Below are positions 6,477-15,900 of a stretch of 51,851 nucleotides of DNA, piece by piece (the first letter of the stretch is position 1; each line of letters opens with the position of its first letter). The DNA is taken from IMG/VR virus record IMGVR_UViG_3300010388_000317, positions 1-51,851 of that record. One strand, written 5' to 3'. A program made the translations under genes and the position numbers. This DNA is from a virus. The notes below the pieces were generated by a model, which saw only the letters and a program-made list of their open reading frames with translations, did not search any database and was not told the DNA's origin.

Positions 6477-7655
6477 ATGGCTTTAGATTCAATTGTTGAT
6501 AAAATTATCGTAGCTCGCGTAGGCTTATTATTACGCCATCCATTTTTTGGTACTATGGCTACACGTTTGAAAATTGTAGACGGATCAGATTGGTGTCCTA
6601 CTGCTGCAACTGACGGTCGCCATATCTTTTATAATCGTGAGTTTTTTGAGCCGTTAACTATTAAAGAAATTGAATTTGTTATTGGCCATGAAATTCTGCA
6701 TAACGTGTTTGACCATATGTCACGTCGTGAAGGGCGTAATCCTAAAATGTTTAACGTTGCTTGTGATTACAATGTAAATGGTCAGTTGATTCGTGATAAA
6801 ATTGGCGAACCTGTAAAATCTATTAGAATCTTCCACGATACAAAATACTACGGTATGGGTTCTGAAGAGATCTATGATAAACTAATGGAAGATCACGATG
6901 AAGAATCACTTAAACAATTAGGTGAGATGCTTGACGAACATATTGACTGGGAAAGTAATAATGGGAATGGTCAGCCATCATATTCTAAAGAAGAGCTGAA
7001 AAAGATTCGTGATGAGATTCGTGAAGCTACAATGACTGCAGCACAAGCAGCAGGTGCAGGTAATACTCCAGCTAGTATTGCACGGTTAATTAGAGATCTT
7101 ACTGAGTCTAAAATGAACTGGCGTGAGATTTTACGTCAACAAATTCAAAGTACTCTTAAAAATGACTTTTCGTTTATGCGTCCTAACAGAAAAGGTTGGC
7201 ACATGAATGCAATTTTACCCGGTACTAACTATGACGAAACAATTGATATTTGTGTTGCAATTGACATGTCAGGTTCAATTGGCGATGATCAAGCTAGAGA
7301 TTTCTTAAGTGAGATTAAAGGCATTATGCAAGAGTATCAGGACTTTAGCATTAAGCTATGGTGTTTTGATACACAAGTATATAACGAAGCATCATTTAGC
7401 GGCTATACTATTAGCGAATTTGATGAATATCAACCAAAAGGCGGTGGTGGTACTGACTTTGACGTAAACTGGGAATACATGAAAGAAAATGACATTGTTC
7501 CTAAAAAGTTCCTTTGTTTTACTGATGGGTATCCTTTCGGAAGTTGGGGCGATGAGGCGTATTGTGATACTGTGTTTATTATTCACGGCAACGATACAAT
7601 TGTAGCTCCATTTGGCGAAACATGCTATTATGAGTTTTCAAAAGAAAAGGTATAA
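6477..7655 (+). CDS. vWA-domain protein with N-terminal HExxH metallopeptidase-like domain
   Basis: 392 residues in two parts. The N-terminal part (about 1-110) contains HEILHNVFDH (71-80), a zinc-peptidase-type HExxH, followed by a conserved-looking CDYNVN (96-101). This arrangement matches the putative metallopeptidase domain often fused to vWA domains next to MoxR ATPases. The C-terminal part is a von Willebrand A fold with a complete-looking metal-ion-dependent adhesion site: DMSGS (263-267), GGTDF (324-328) and FTDG (348-351). It should be the partner of the upstream ATPase. It has its own extended -10 promoter with an embedded hairpin. Whether the HExxH site is catalytic cannot be told by eye. 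The substrate is unknown. Confidence 0.85.
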   Translation: MALDSIVDKIIVARVGLLLRHPFFGTMATRLKIVDGSDWCPTAATDGRHIFYNREFFEPLTIKEIEFVIGHEILHNVFDHMSRREGRNPKMFNVACDYNVNGQLIRDKIGEPVKSIRIFHDTKYYGMGSEEIYDKLMEDHDEESLKQLGEMLDEHIDWESNNGNGQPSYSKEELKKIRDEIREATMTAAQAAGAGNTPASIARLIRDLTESKMNWREILRQQIQSTLKNDFSFMRPNRKGWHMNAILPGTNYDETIDICVAIDMSGSIGDDQARDFLSEIKGIMQEYQDFSIKLWCFDTQVYNEASFSGYTISEFDEYQPKGGGGTDFDVNWEYMKENDIVPKKFLCFTDGYPFGSWGDEAYCDTVFIIHGNDTIVAPFGETCYYEFSKEKV

Positions 7656-7943
7656 ATGGCACTAAAAAATGGAAAACCAAATCCATTAGATTACTTTAAA
7701 ATGCGGAGAGTAGATTACGCTTGTCCGCATTTTGAGTACTTTACTATTAATAAATCAAGAACGGATTTACTCGAATTTATTAATGAGTGGATAACTAAAA
7801 ACTTAAATAGCAGATACTATATTGGTAAAGGAATATCAATAGACAGTAATAATGCTATTACTTACAACATAACAATTGGGTTTGAATCAGAAAAAGAACT
7901 TAGCTTTTTCACAATTGCATGCCCATATTTACATTCAAGATAA
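7656..7943 (+). CDS. unknown phage protein (95 aa) following the vWA gene
   Basis: Starts one base after the vWA stop, with AAAAGG about 6 nt upstream. The sequence has an N-terminal YFKMRRVDYACPHFEYF, a central WITKNLNSRYYIGKG and a C-terminal KELSFFTIACPYLHS. The two CP dipeptides may be structural. I recall similar proteins in marine T4-like phages without a known role. Its contiguity suggests it is transcribed with the vWA gene. Confidence 0.68.
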   Translation: MALKNGKPNPLDYFKMRRVDYACPHFEYFTINKSRTDLLEFINEWITKNLNSRYYIGKGISIDSNNAITYNITIGFESEKELSFFTIACPYLHSR

Positions 7944-7976
7944 TTAATTATATTATTAACCAAAGAGGAAAAACAC

Positions 7977-8213
7977 ATGACAGAAAACGTAGAACAAACA
8001 ACTGCAGAAACTCCAGCAGACGCAACTCAAGAAGCAGGTGCAGATCTTACTATTAATGACTTAAACGCATTAAAAAACATTATTGACGTTGCTAGTTCAA
8101 GAGGTGCATTTAAACCTAATGAAATGGTAGCTGTAGGACAAACGTACACTAAATTGGAAAACTTTTTAACACTTGTAACTAAGCAAGCAGAAGCACAACA
8201 AGGTGCACAATAA
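7977..8213 (+). CDS. small unknown acidic helical protein (78 aa)
   Basis: Preceded by AGAGGAAAA and sharing a base with the next start (TAATG). The N terminus is a disordered Thr/Glu/Ala-rich stretch. The C-terminal part is helical (LTINDLNALKNIIDVASSRG, then GAFKPNEMVAVGQTYTKLEN). This resembles a conserved small protein found in marine T4-like phage genomes; function unknown. Confidence 0.65.
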   Translation: MTENVEQTTAETPADATQEAGADLTINDLNALKNIIDVASSRGAFKPNEMVAVGQTYTKLENFLTLVTKQAEAQQGAQ

Positions 8214-8872
8214 TGGCAGAACTTAAACACGTCGGTAGAGTTATTGCTACTGGTAAAAAATGCATCGTTGCGTATCGTACGCTACCTGGCGATGCATATA
8301 ATTGTTTAATTGTACCTACTGAAAATTTGCCAGACAGTTATCACGATGCAATTATTAATTTAGTTGAAAGCAATGCTGGTCAAACTGCTTATGAATTTGC
8401 TGAAGCAATGGCTCGTACAAACTTTCCAGATGGCAGCGTAATGTTACCGGCATTACATGCTCAACAACGTTTAGTTAAAGTATCAACTGATCAAGTTGAA
8501 ATGTTGCCAACTACATCACATTCAATTAAATTGTCTGAACTAAATCAAATTATTGCAGAACAACGTGGTACTACAGTTGATGAGCTTTCTTTAAAATCAG
8601 CAATTAAAGAAGAACCGTATGTATCAAAAGACACTGTGACAGAAAATGATACACCAAAAGCAGCTCTTGTAGAGCTATTAACTCCCGAGCAACAAGCTAA
8701 ACACTATCGTTCAGAAGCAGATCGTTTATCAAAAGAAGCTGCATCGTTACGTAGACAAGCTGAAGAATTAGTTCCAACTGCTAAAAAAGCTAAAACTGAA
8801 ACTGTAGCAGAAGAAGTTGTAACTACGGCTAAAAAGGCAGACGTTGCTAAAACAGACAAAACCACTTCCTAA
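8213..8872 (+). CDS. conserved-looking unknown phage protein with coiled-coil tail (219 aa)
   Basis: The start overlaps the upstream stop (TAATG) and AAGGTG lies 9 nt before it. The N-terminal domain (about 1-125) contains KHVGRVIATGKKCIVAYR, a CLIVPTENLPDSYHDAI segment and LVESNAGQTAYEFAEAMAR, a pattern I associate with a conserved protein of T4-like cyanophages. The C terminus (about 150-219) is lysine/alanine/glutamate-rich and predicted coiled-coil or disordered. No catalytic motif is recognised. Confidence 0.7.
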   Translation: MAELKHVGRVIATGKKCIVAYRTLPGDAYNCLIVPTENLPDSYHDAIINLVESNAGQTAYEFAEAMARTNFPDGSVMLPALHAQQRLVKVSTDQVEMLPTTSHSIKLSELNQIIAEQRGTTVDELSLKSAIKEEPYVSKDTVTENDTPKAALVELLTPEQQAKHYRSEADRLSKEAASLRRQAEELVPTAKKAKTETVAEEVVTTAKKADVAKTDKTTS

Positions 8873-9164
8873 AGAAGTAATTGCCCACTGGCCAGAAGTA
8901 TTTGAAGAGGTATCGCTTTCAGTGTTACCTCTTCCTTATTTGCATTCAGTAGTTATTAATTTTAAAGATAATAAGTCTTGGGAAATAAAGTTAACAACTA
9001 AAATAAAAAAAGAAGGGTGGAGTAGCTTTCATCAGAGTTTATCCGACTTGTTAACATCATATGAAGAACAAATTGATGATGTTGATTTTAAACTTGATGC
9101 AGTAAAAGTTAAAAAAGATGTAGAAAAACTAACAACTAAATTTTTAAAGAAAAAGAAATTATGA
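8844..9164 (+). CDS. unknown phage protein (106 aa), TTG start
   Basis: The frame opens with TTG at 8844 inside the end of the upstream gene. AAGG at 8834-8837 gives suitable spacing, and no ATG lies near the conserved-looking N terminus (LPKEVIAHWPEVFEEV). The remainder is beta strands followed by a Lys-rich helix ending KFLKKKKL. It overlaps thyX by 4 bases (ATGA). Similar small proteins occur in marine T4-like phages; function unknown. Confidence 0.65.
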   Translation: MLKQTKPLPKEVIAHWPEVFEEVSLSVLPLPYLHSVVINFKDNKSWEIKLTTKIKKEGWSSFHQSLSDLLTSYEEQIDDVDFKLDAVKVKKDVEKLTTKFLKKKKL

Positions 9165-9937
9165 CAATTAAATTAGTATCATATTCTCAACCAACTGAAG
9201 AGTTTGCCGATTTAGGTATCACTGATGCACAAGAACTTATAGCATTTTGCGCTAGAGTAAGTAATCCTTCAAATCAGTTTAATACAGAAACTTCAGAAAA
9301 ATTAATCAATTACTTAATTAAACACGCACATTGGTCGCCGCTTGAAATGGTTAACGTGTGTTTAGAAGTAAACACTACCCGCGATATTGCCCGCCAATTA
9401 TTACGCCACGCCTCATTTAGATTCCAAGAATTTAGTCAGCGTTATGCAGATCCAACAAATGACTTGTCTTTTGAATTACGCGAAGCTAGATTCCAAGATC
9501 CCAAGAATCGACAAAATTCTATTACAATTAATACTGCAGAAGAAGAGGCAATTAATGAAGAATGGAAACTAAGACAGGAAGCTCATATTAATTCAGCAAA
9601 AGCACAATACGAATGGGCAATTAGCAAAGGGATTGCTAAAGAGCAAGCTCGTGTAGTACTTCCGGAAGGCAATACTAAAAGTCGTGTGTATGTTAACGGG
9701 ACGTTGCGCTCATGGATTCACTACATACAAGTGCGCAGTAACGTGGATACACAGCTGGAACACAAACAAGTTGCACTAGCATGTGCAAACGCAATTAGCG
9801 CAGTATTTCCAATGGTAAATGGCTTTGTTTACAAGGAAGAACCTGTTGTAGAACTAGTTCCGGACTCTATTAAAGAAGAAATAGTTGAACCTAAATTAAA
9901 ATGGTATCAACACTTTTTTAATTTTTACAAACACTAA
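9161..9937 (+). CDS. thyX: flavin-dependent thymidylate synthase (ThyX)
   Basis: Makes dTMP from dUMP using FAD, NADPH and methylenetetrahydrofolate, supplying thymidine for an AT-rich genome. 258 residues. The signature region is RHASFRFQEFSQRY (82-95). The classical motif reads RHRxxSxNExSxRY, so the second Arg is Ala and the Asn is Gln, a variant I associate with phage ThyX. The upstream KHAHWSPLEM (54-63) and a later NGTLRSWIHYIQVR carry other conserved ThyX positions. It is the last plus-strand gene before the late block and is followed by a perfect palindromic terminator. The C-terminal about 30 residues are an extra aromatic/charged tail. Confidence 0.92.
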   Translation: MTIKLVSYSQPTEEFADLGITDAQELIAFCARVSNPSNQFNTETSEKLINYLIKHAHWSPLEMVNVCLEVNTTRDIARQLLRHASFRFQEFSQRYADPTNDLSFELREARFQDPKNRQNSITINTAEEEAINEEWKLRQEAHINSAKAQYEWAISKGIAKEQARVVLPEGNTKSRVYVNGTLRSWIHYIQVRSNVDTQLEHKQVALACANAISAVFPMVNGFVYKEEPVVELVPDSIKEEIVEPKLKWYQHFFNFYKH

Positions 9938-9944
9938 TCACAAC

Positions 9945-9966
9945 AAAGCCGGCAATTGCCGGCTTT
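9945..9966. terminator. bidirectional palindromic terminator between thyX and the late block
   Basis: AAAGCCGGC (9945-9953), AATT and GCCGGCTTT (9958-9966) form a perfect 22-base palindrome, G+C-rich at its core and flanked by A on one side and T on the other. It can therefore act as an intrinsic terminator on both strands. It sits in the 50-base gap between convergent genes, 8 bases after the thyX stop and 21 bases past the end of the minus-strand giant gene. Confidence 0.9.
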
Positions 9967-9987
9967 ATCATTTAAATCAAAAACACA

Positions 9988-12900
9988 TTACCAAGATATT
10001 AGTACATATCCCGAACTGCCCTTCATACCGGGATTAAGTGCAGTTGTATTGTTCTCGTTAGTACTTCCGCCTGCACCGCCATAGCCGTATGCAGACCCGT
10101 TATTAGCACCGTTACCGCCGGAATAAAATAAGTTGTTATCTTTTTTCATAGTAACAAGATCAACAAATTGGCCATCAGTTGTTCCCGGCTCGCCTTTTGC
10201 ACCAACAAATGTTGTACCTTCTTTTACATTAGGACCGGTTGCTGAACCTGTGCCCGAATCTCCACCAACTGGGTGTACTCCGATAGCAGGCGTAGCATTC
10301 ATACCTTGACCGCCTAACCCTGGATTAGCAGTTAACGTAAAACTGCCTACTAACTCAACTTTTGATAACGTACCGTCTGACCCGTTACGAGTTAACGCTT
10401 CTGTTGCACTGAAAGTTTTATTTCCATACCCGCCGTTGCCACCAGTTCCGACAGTAATGGTTATTTGTGAGCCGCCGGTTACAGTCACATCATACTTCAT
10501 ATATGCACCTGCACCGCCTCCACCACCAGATGATCCGGCAATACTGCTCTTGTCATACCCTGCACCGCCGCCTCCACCAGCGCCGATTACAACAACTGTT
10601 AACAGTGTAACACCACTTGGAACAGTAAAAGATCCATTGGAAGTCCATGCTTCAGATCCCGATGGGGTAAAATCTGCAGGGAGAGCTGGTGGAATAGTTA
10701 TTTTAATAAACGCCGGCTCTCCTAACTCACCTGCACTCGATCTTGGTGTACCATTAACACCTCCAGTATATGCAGTAACTGATCCCTTAGGTACTGTGCT
10801 AGGAATACTAGTTGACGCAACACCGCGGCCACCTTTGCCTCCTCCTCCGCCTCCAACAGTTGACACATATGTTGCAGGAGATGCTGTAGACCATAACACT
10901 GCTGCAGGGCTAACACCGCCTACAGGTCTATATGCCGCTACAGGTGGAGTAGCATTTGATGTTCCTACTGCCATGTCGCCAGCTACTCGCAAACGTAACG
11001 ATGCAGCAACATAAAACGGTCCGTCTCCGTTGCTATTTTGTTTTGCGGTTGTGACAATTTTTTGATTCCACCCTGCCGGTATATTTATTGCATAGCTTTT
11101 CCATTTGCCAGTAGTAGCACCTACATACGTTACGTTGTTAATAGTAACAGTTGAACTGTCATCAGCTGCAGTAACTAATATATATTCCCCTGCTGCTAAA
11201 TTTACTAACTCCCAAGTTGCAAATAATGTAGCATTACCTTTACCGGTAGAATACCCTATTCCATAATATTTAATAAAATCAGTACTGGTCAGTGCAGGTT
11301 TTGGATAGCTTATTGTTTTAGTTTCTGGGGCGCTAGGATTAGTTAACGTCAACCCACTAAGTAGGTCGGCAATAGTCGACACACCACCTGAGCCACCAGT
11401 TGCACACATGGCATAAGTTTCTATACGATGAGAAGTATTGTTAGATACATAAACATCCTGACTAACTGAGCGATTTCCTAACCCCGAAGCTCCGCCTGGC
11501 CATCCGCCGGCACCTGCACCGTCAGCAGATGCTTTTGCACCTGCAGAAGTGTTTCTAGATGATGACGATGTAGTAGGCAATCCTAATACTTCAGTTTCAA
11601 CATGTGGCTGAATACTGTATGGGAACATTATTGGGTACGGTAATGGGCCGCCGCCTGCACCGCCGCCGCCGCCTGCAACAGTTGCTACATGAGTTTGGGT
11701 TCCGGTTTTGTCTACAAAAAACAATTCTATCCCAGTACCGCCTTGGCCACCTAACCCCATCATTGCACTTGGTGTATTGCTATACATGGCGCCGCCTGCA
11801 CGAAATTTATATACTAATTTAGAAGCATATGTAGGAACAACTAAATTACCTGAAATAAGATCGCCGTTGCTGCCATTGCCGCCATATGCATTTGACATAC
11901 CGCCACCTTGGCCACCACCGCCTGACATCATTACTGTGATAATAGTAGTGCCTGGAGGAATAGTAGTTTCTCCATCTTTATAATATGTATGGGTTATTGC
12001 AGTTTTAGACACTGCTACTGTTGCAGATGCAGTTGCGTCTTTACCATCAGCGCCAACTGCGGTATAGTTAATTGTAAAGGTTCCCGGAATAACGTTAATA
12101 TCAAGCGACAATGTTAGCTTTGCATACGCAGTATTTAGTGCTGGATTAGATACCAATGACGAATTAGTAGTTAACGCTTTAAGTGTACCACCGCCTGTTG
12201 CAGATGTTGCATTTGTTCCGCTTCCGTTTTTTATTCCCTTTAACGTTGGAGCATTTGTAGTATCACTAGATAACGACCATCTTATATCAATCGGTGTTCC
12301 GGCTACTGCAGGTGAAATTGAACATACAAACTCAGACGGCGCTGAAGTTGCACCAACAACCATTAATGCAGGAGCAATTTCCGATAATAAAGACGATGCA
12401 ACTGGGTCAGGTGGTGGAGTTGTTGGCATAGTAAACGTTCCACTTTTTGCTACTTGTGTGCCAGTTAGTGATTCTTTAACTGAAATTTCAAACTTTTGAT
12501 CAAACCCATCTTTTGCAGCAATAAATGCAGGTAACACGTAAGTGTTTGTAGTTAAATCGCTTGGCGAGCCTGATACCGCTGCCGCTGTAAACCAATTAGC
12601 AGCAATTGGTTTGCCATCAGGTTGATTAACTGCTGTCCAATAAATTTGCGTAACTGTTTTTGGTGACTTAATTGTAATTACTATGCCTGTACCCGTTGAT
12701 AAAATTAATCCACTATTAGGACTAAACGAATACCCTGCACTTAATGCAGATGGTGGATTTACTACTGTAATAATTTCACCAGCACTGTTAGTCTTTTTAA
12801 GAGTAAGAGTAAACGGTTTATCAGCAGTTAATGCCGGCGGTGGAAACGTACCTGCAGAAGTTACTACAATATCAATGCTTGCATCTTTACCTGTGTGCTC

Positions 12901-15900
12901 CGGAACAGTAACATTACCAGACCATAATTTAAAATACGAATTCAATGTAGCGTCTGCTATTGTCCAGTATATTGATCCACCAGCAGGCATTTGATTAGGT
13001 GGAATTCTAAGTGTAAATGTTATATAGTTATTTGGTAACATACTTACTGGTGTACAAGCTAATGTATAAGATCCTGAACCAGAATATGTAATTACATTTG
13101 ACGTCCCGCCTGTTAATGCTGTAAACGGAGTTTCTGTCAAACTAATTGCAACTTTAAATGTTCTATTTACTGCTTCAGCACTGATAGTTGATGCCAACGG
13201 GATCGTAAGTTCTTTGCTACCACCTTTAGCATTTAAACTAGTTAGCGTTCCTTTACCAGTAGACAAACCAGTAAAATCTGCAGTTGTTGCTCCGCCTGTT
13301 AACTCAACAAATTGCCAATATAATGTATTAGCAGTTGTTCCGGCTGTTGCACCTGTGATTGCAGGATGATTAATAGTAAACAATACATTTTGTCCAGCAT
13401 ACGTTGTTGCAGGTGCACCTACAATAGAATATGTTTGAGACTGCGTTACTGCCACGGATGGAGAATCATTATCTAAAAATGCACCAGTTTCTGATACTTC
13501 ACCTACTTTAATAGTAAACGACTTTAATTCAGCTGATTTATTTGGAGTAAGCGTAACTGTTATTGTATTGTTTACAATTTTTTCTGTACCTACTAATTTA
13601 CTCTTTGCTTTAGTTTCAACAAAATCATCTGCTACTACTGCATCAGATGTGCCTGTTGCAATAACCTGCCAGTAACGATTAACATCAGCTGTAAATGGTA
13701 CAGACACGTTAAATTTTACTTGTGTTCCTGCAGATACAGACGTATTTGCCGAATTAGCTAATGTAATTTTATAAGTTGATATTTCACGTAAAAATACAAT
13801 ATCTGAAGTATTATCAATCGGAGTCATATCGCTAGTGTATAATTCAATTTTAAATGAATCTACATTACCTTCACTTTCTCCGTCATCTCTAGCAGTTAAT
13901 GTTATAGAACCAGACCATTTACCAGTAACAGCGTTGTTAGTAATAACTACATTTCCAATTAATGGCGCGTTTGCTGCAAGATTTTTAGTTTCTTCAAAAT
14001 CTCCAAATTTAATACGTCCGCCACCTTGTCCTACAATTTTATAAATTAATGTTGTTGAAGTTGCTGACATTGCAGGGGTAGTAACAGTAAACAATACGGT
14101 ACCCGAACCGGTACCATTTTGATCAGCTTCGTAAATAAATGATTTATTTGCTGCTACGTTATAACCAACATTTTCAGATACTGAAATTGTTGGACATGGG
14201 TTTGGAAGTGATATTGCAACACCGCCTGCAGTTTTTAATGAGATTGTAAACTTCTCAGTACCTTCAACTTTATCAGTACTAATTGATGTTAAAGTAAAAC
14301 TTCCTTTTCCTGAATTACTAATAGGATCTGCAACAATTTCAACAGTACTATAATCTGCAGATAATCCAAAATCAGCACCAGTTAAACCTGTAGTTGAATC
14401 TATTGTCCATGTTAATGTAGTTGGTGCAGCAGTAAACGGTGTTACTACGTCAATAATTACAGAATCACCTTCTGTTATTAACGTCTTTCTTGGTTTAACT
14501 TGGTATTGTGCAGTTTTAATTACTTCAGTTGCAGCTGCAGTTGCTTCAACTTTGCCTAATATACTAGTTAAACGTACTTGTACGATAAATGCACGCGTTC
14601 CTGTTCTATTACTTGAGGCAGAATGAAGTGTTATCGATCCGTTTCCTGCTGAATCAACATGAAATGGTGTAGCTGATGAAAACCCTTCTGTTATTTCATC
14701 TTCATACATCGAAGTTGAATATACCGTCCAATACAAGTCAGTTGTAGTTGATACATTTTCAGATGTAAATGTATATACTGCCGAGTCACCTTCAAAAATT
14801 TTCTTTGGGCCAGTAAGTGCATTAATTTTAGGAATAGGATCTGGCGTAGGTTCAGGAGTTCGTGAAGTATCCTCAATTATAATTGGTACCGAAGTTCTAG
14901 CAACATATGGGCCAGTTAACGACAGGTATGTTTGATTGGTAATATATGCTACATCACTTGATGCTGGTAATTCACGAAGCTCGACAAAGAAATTCATAGT
15001 TACTTCGTCTAATAAATCATTATTTGCAGTTAATGGTATTGAAGCATGGTTATTATCATCAACATACGTAATACCATACATTTGCGAAAACTCAGGTAAC
15101 ACATTACCGGTTTTTACTAGATCAAAATATGCACCACCAGTTCCGCCATTAACAATCTTCCAATATAACGGAGTGTTTTTAGGACGATACGGTGTATAAA
15201 CTTCTAACGTTATTGATTCACCTTCATTCATTGATGTTTGTGTAGCGCCGTTTTTTATTGGTAATACAATACTAAACGGAACTAACTCTGTTACTGAAAA
15301 AGTTGCACTAGTTTTTAATGGTTCGGTGTCTGCGTCTCTTGCTGCTTCAGAATCCCATATTGACACTCTAAACGTTTCAGTTCCTGGATTTGCTAAAAAT
15401 CCTTCAGTAACGCTATCAGGTTTTGCAAACACTTGAATTGATGCAGTTGATGTAGTTTTGCCGCCAGTTGTAACTAACGCAGTATTTGCTTTACCAGTTA
15501 ATCGTTGAGTTGCTGTTCCGCCAACTGATAGACTATCAAGTACTGTAAAATCAGAAGCTTGAATATTTCCCTGAACTCCTTCAATTCTCCACCAAATTGG
15601 TGTGCCTGCAGCCATCCACGGCGTAACAATTTTAATTTGAGTCGTTGCACCTTCAGCAATTGATGTTGCGCCACTTAGCAATGAAATGCTGTATGGTACA
15701 ATTTCAGATATTGATACAGGGTCAGCTTGGGTAAACACTGTGTTTCCAGAGTGTATAACTAATTTAAATTCTTCAGTACCTTCAGTCGACGAATCACTAA
15801 CTGGATGTAATGTTAATGTTGCACCACTATTAGTAATAGTAATATTTCCTGGCTGCTCAACAAAATCAGCTGCAGTTACTGATCGAGCACCTGATGTAAC

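Noticed and set aside
10436-11014. Open plus-strand frame of 192 codons, proline-rich
   Set aside because: It is the antisense shadow of glycine codons in the minus-strand giant adhesin; no ribosome site or family likeness. The other plus-strand frames within 9988-47506 (for example 29479-30213) are treated the same way.
11082-11089. Minus-strand AATAAATA inside the giant adhesin gene as a late promoter
   Set aside because: Intragenic, with no start codon at the usual spacing; such octamers are expected by chance in AT-rich DNA.
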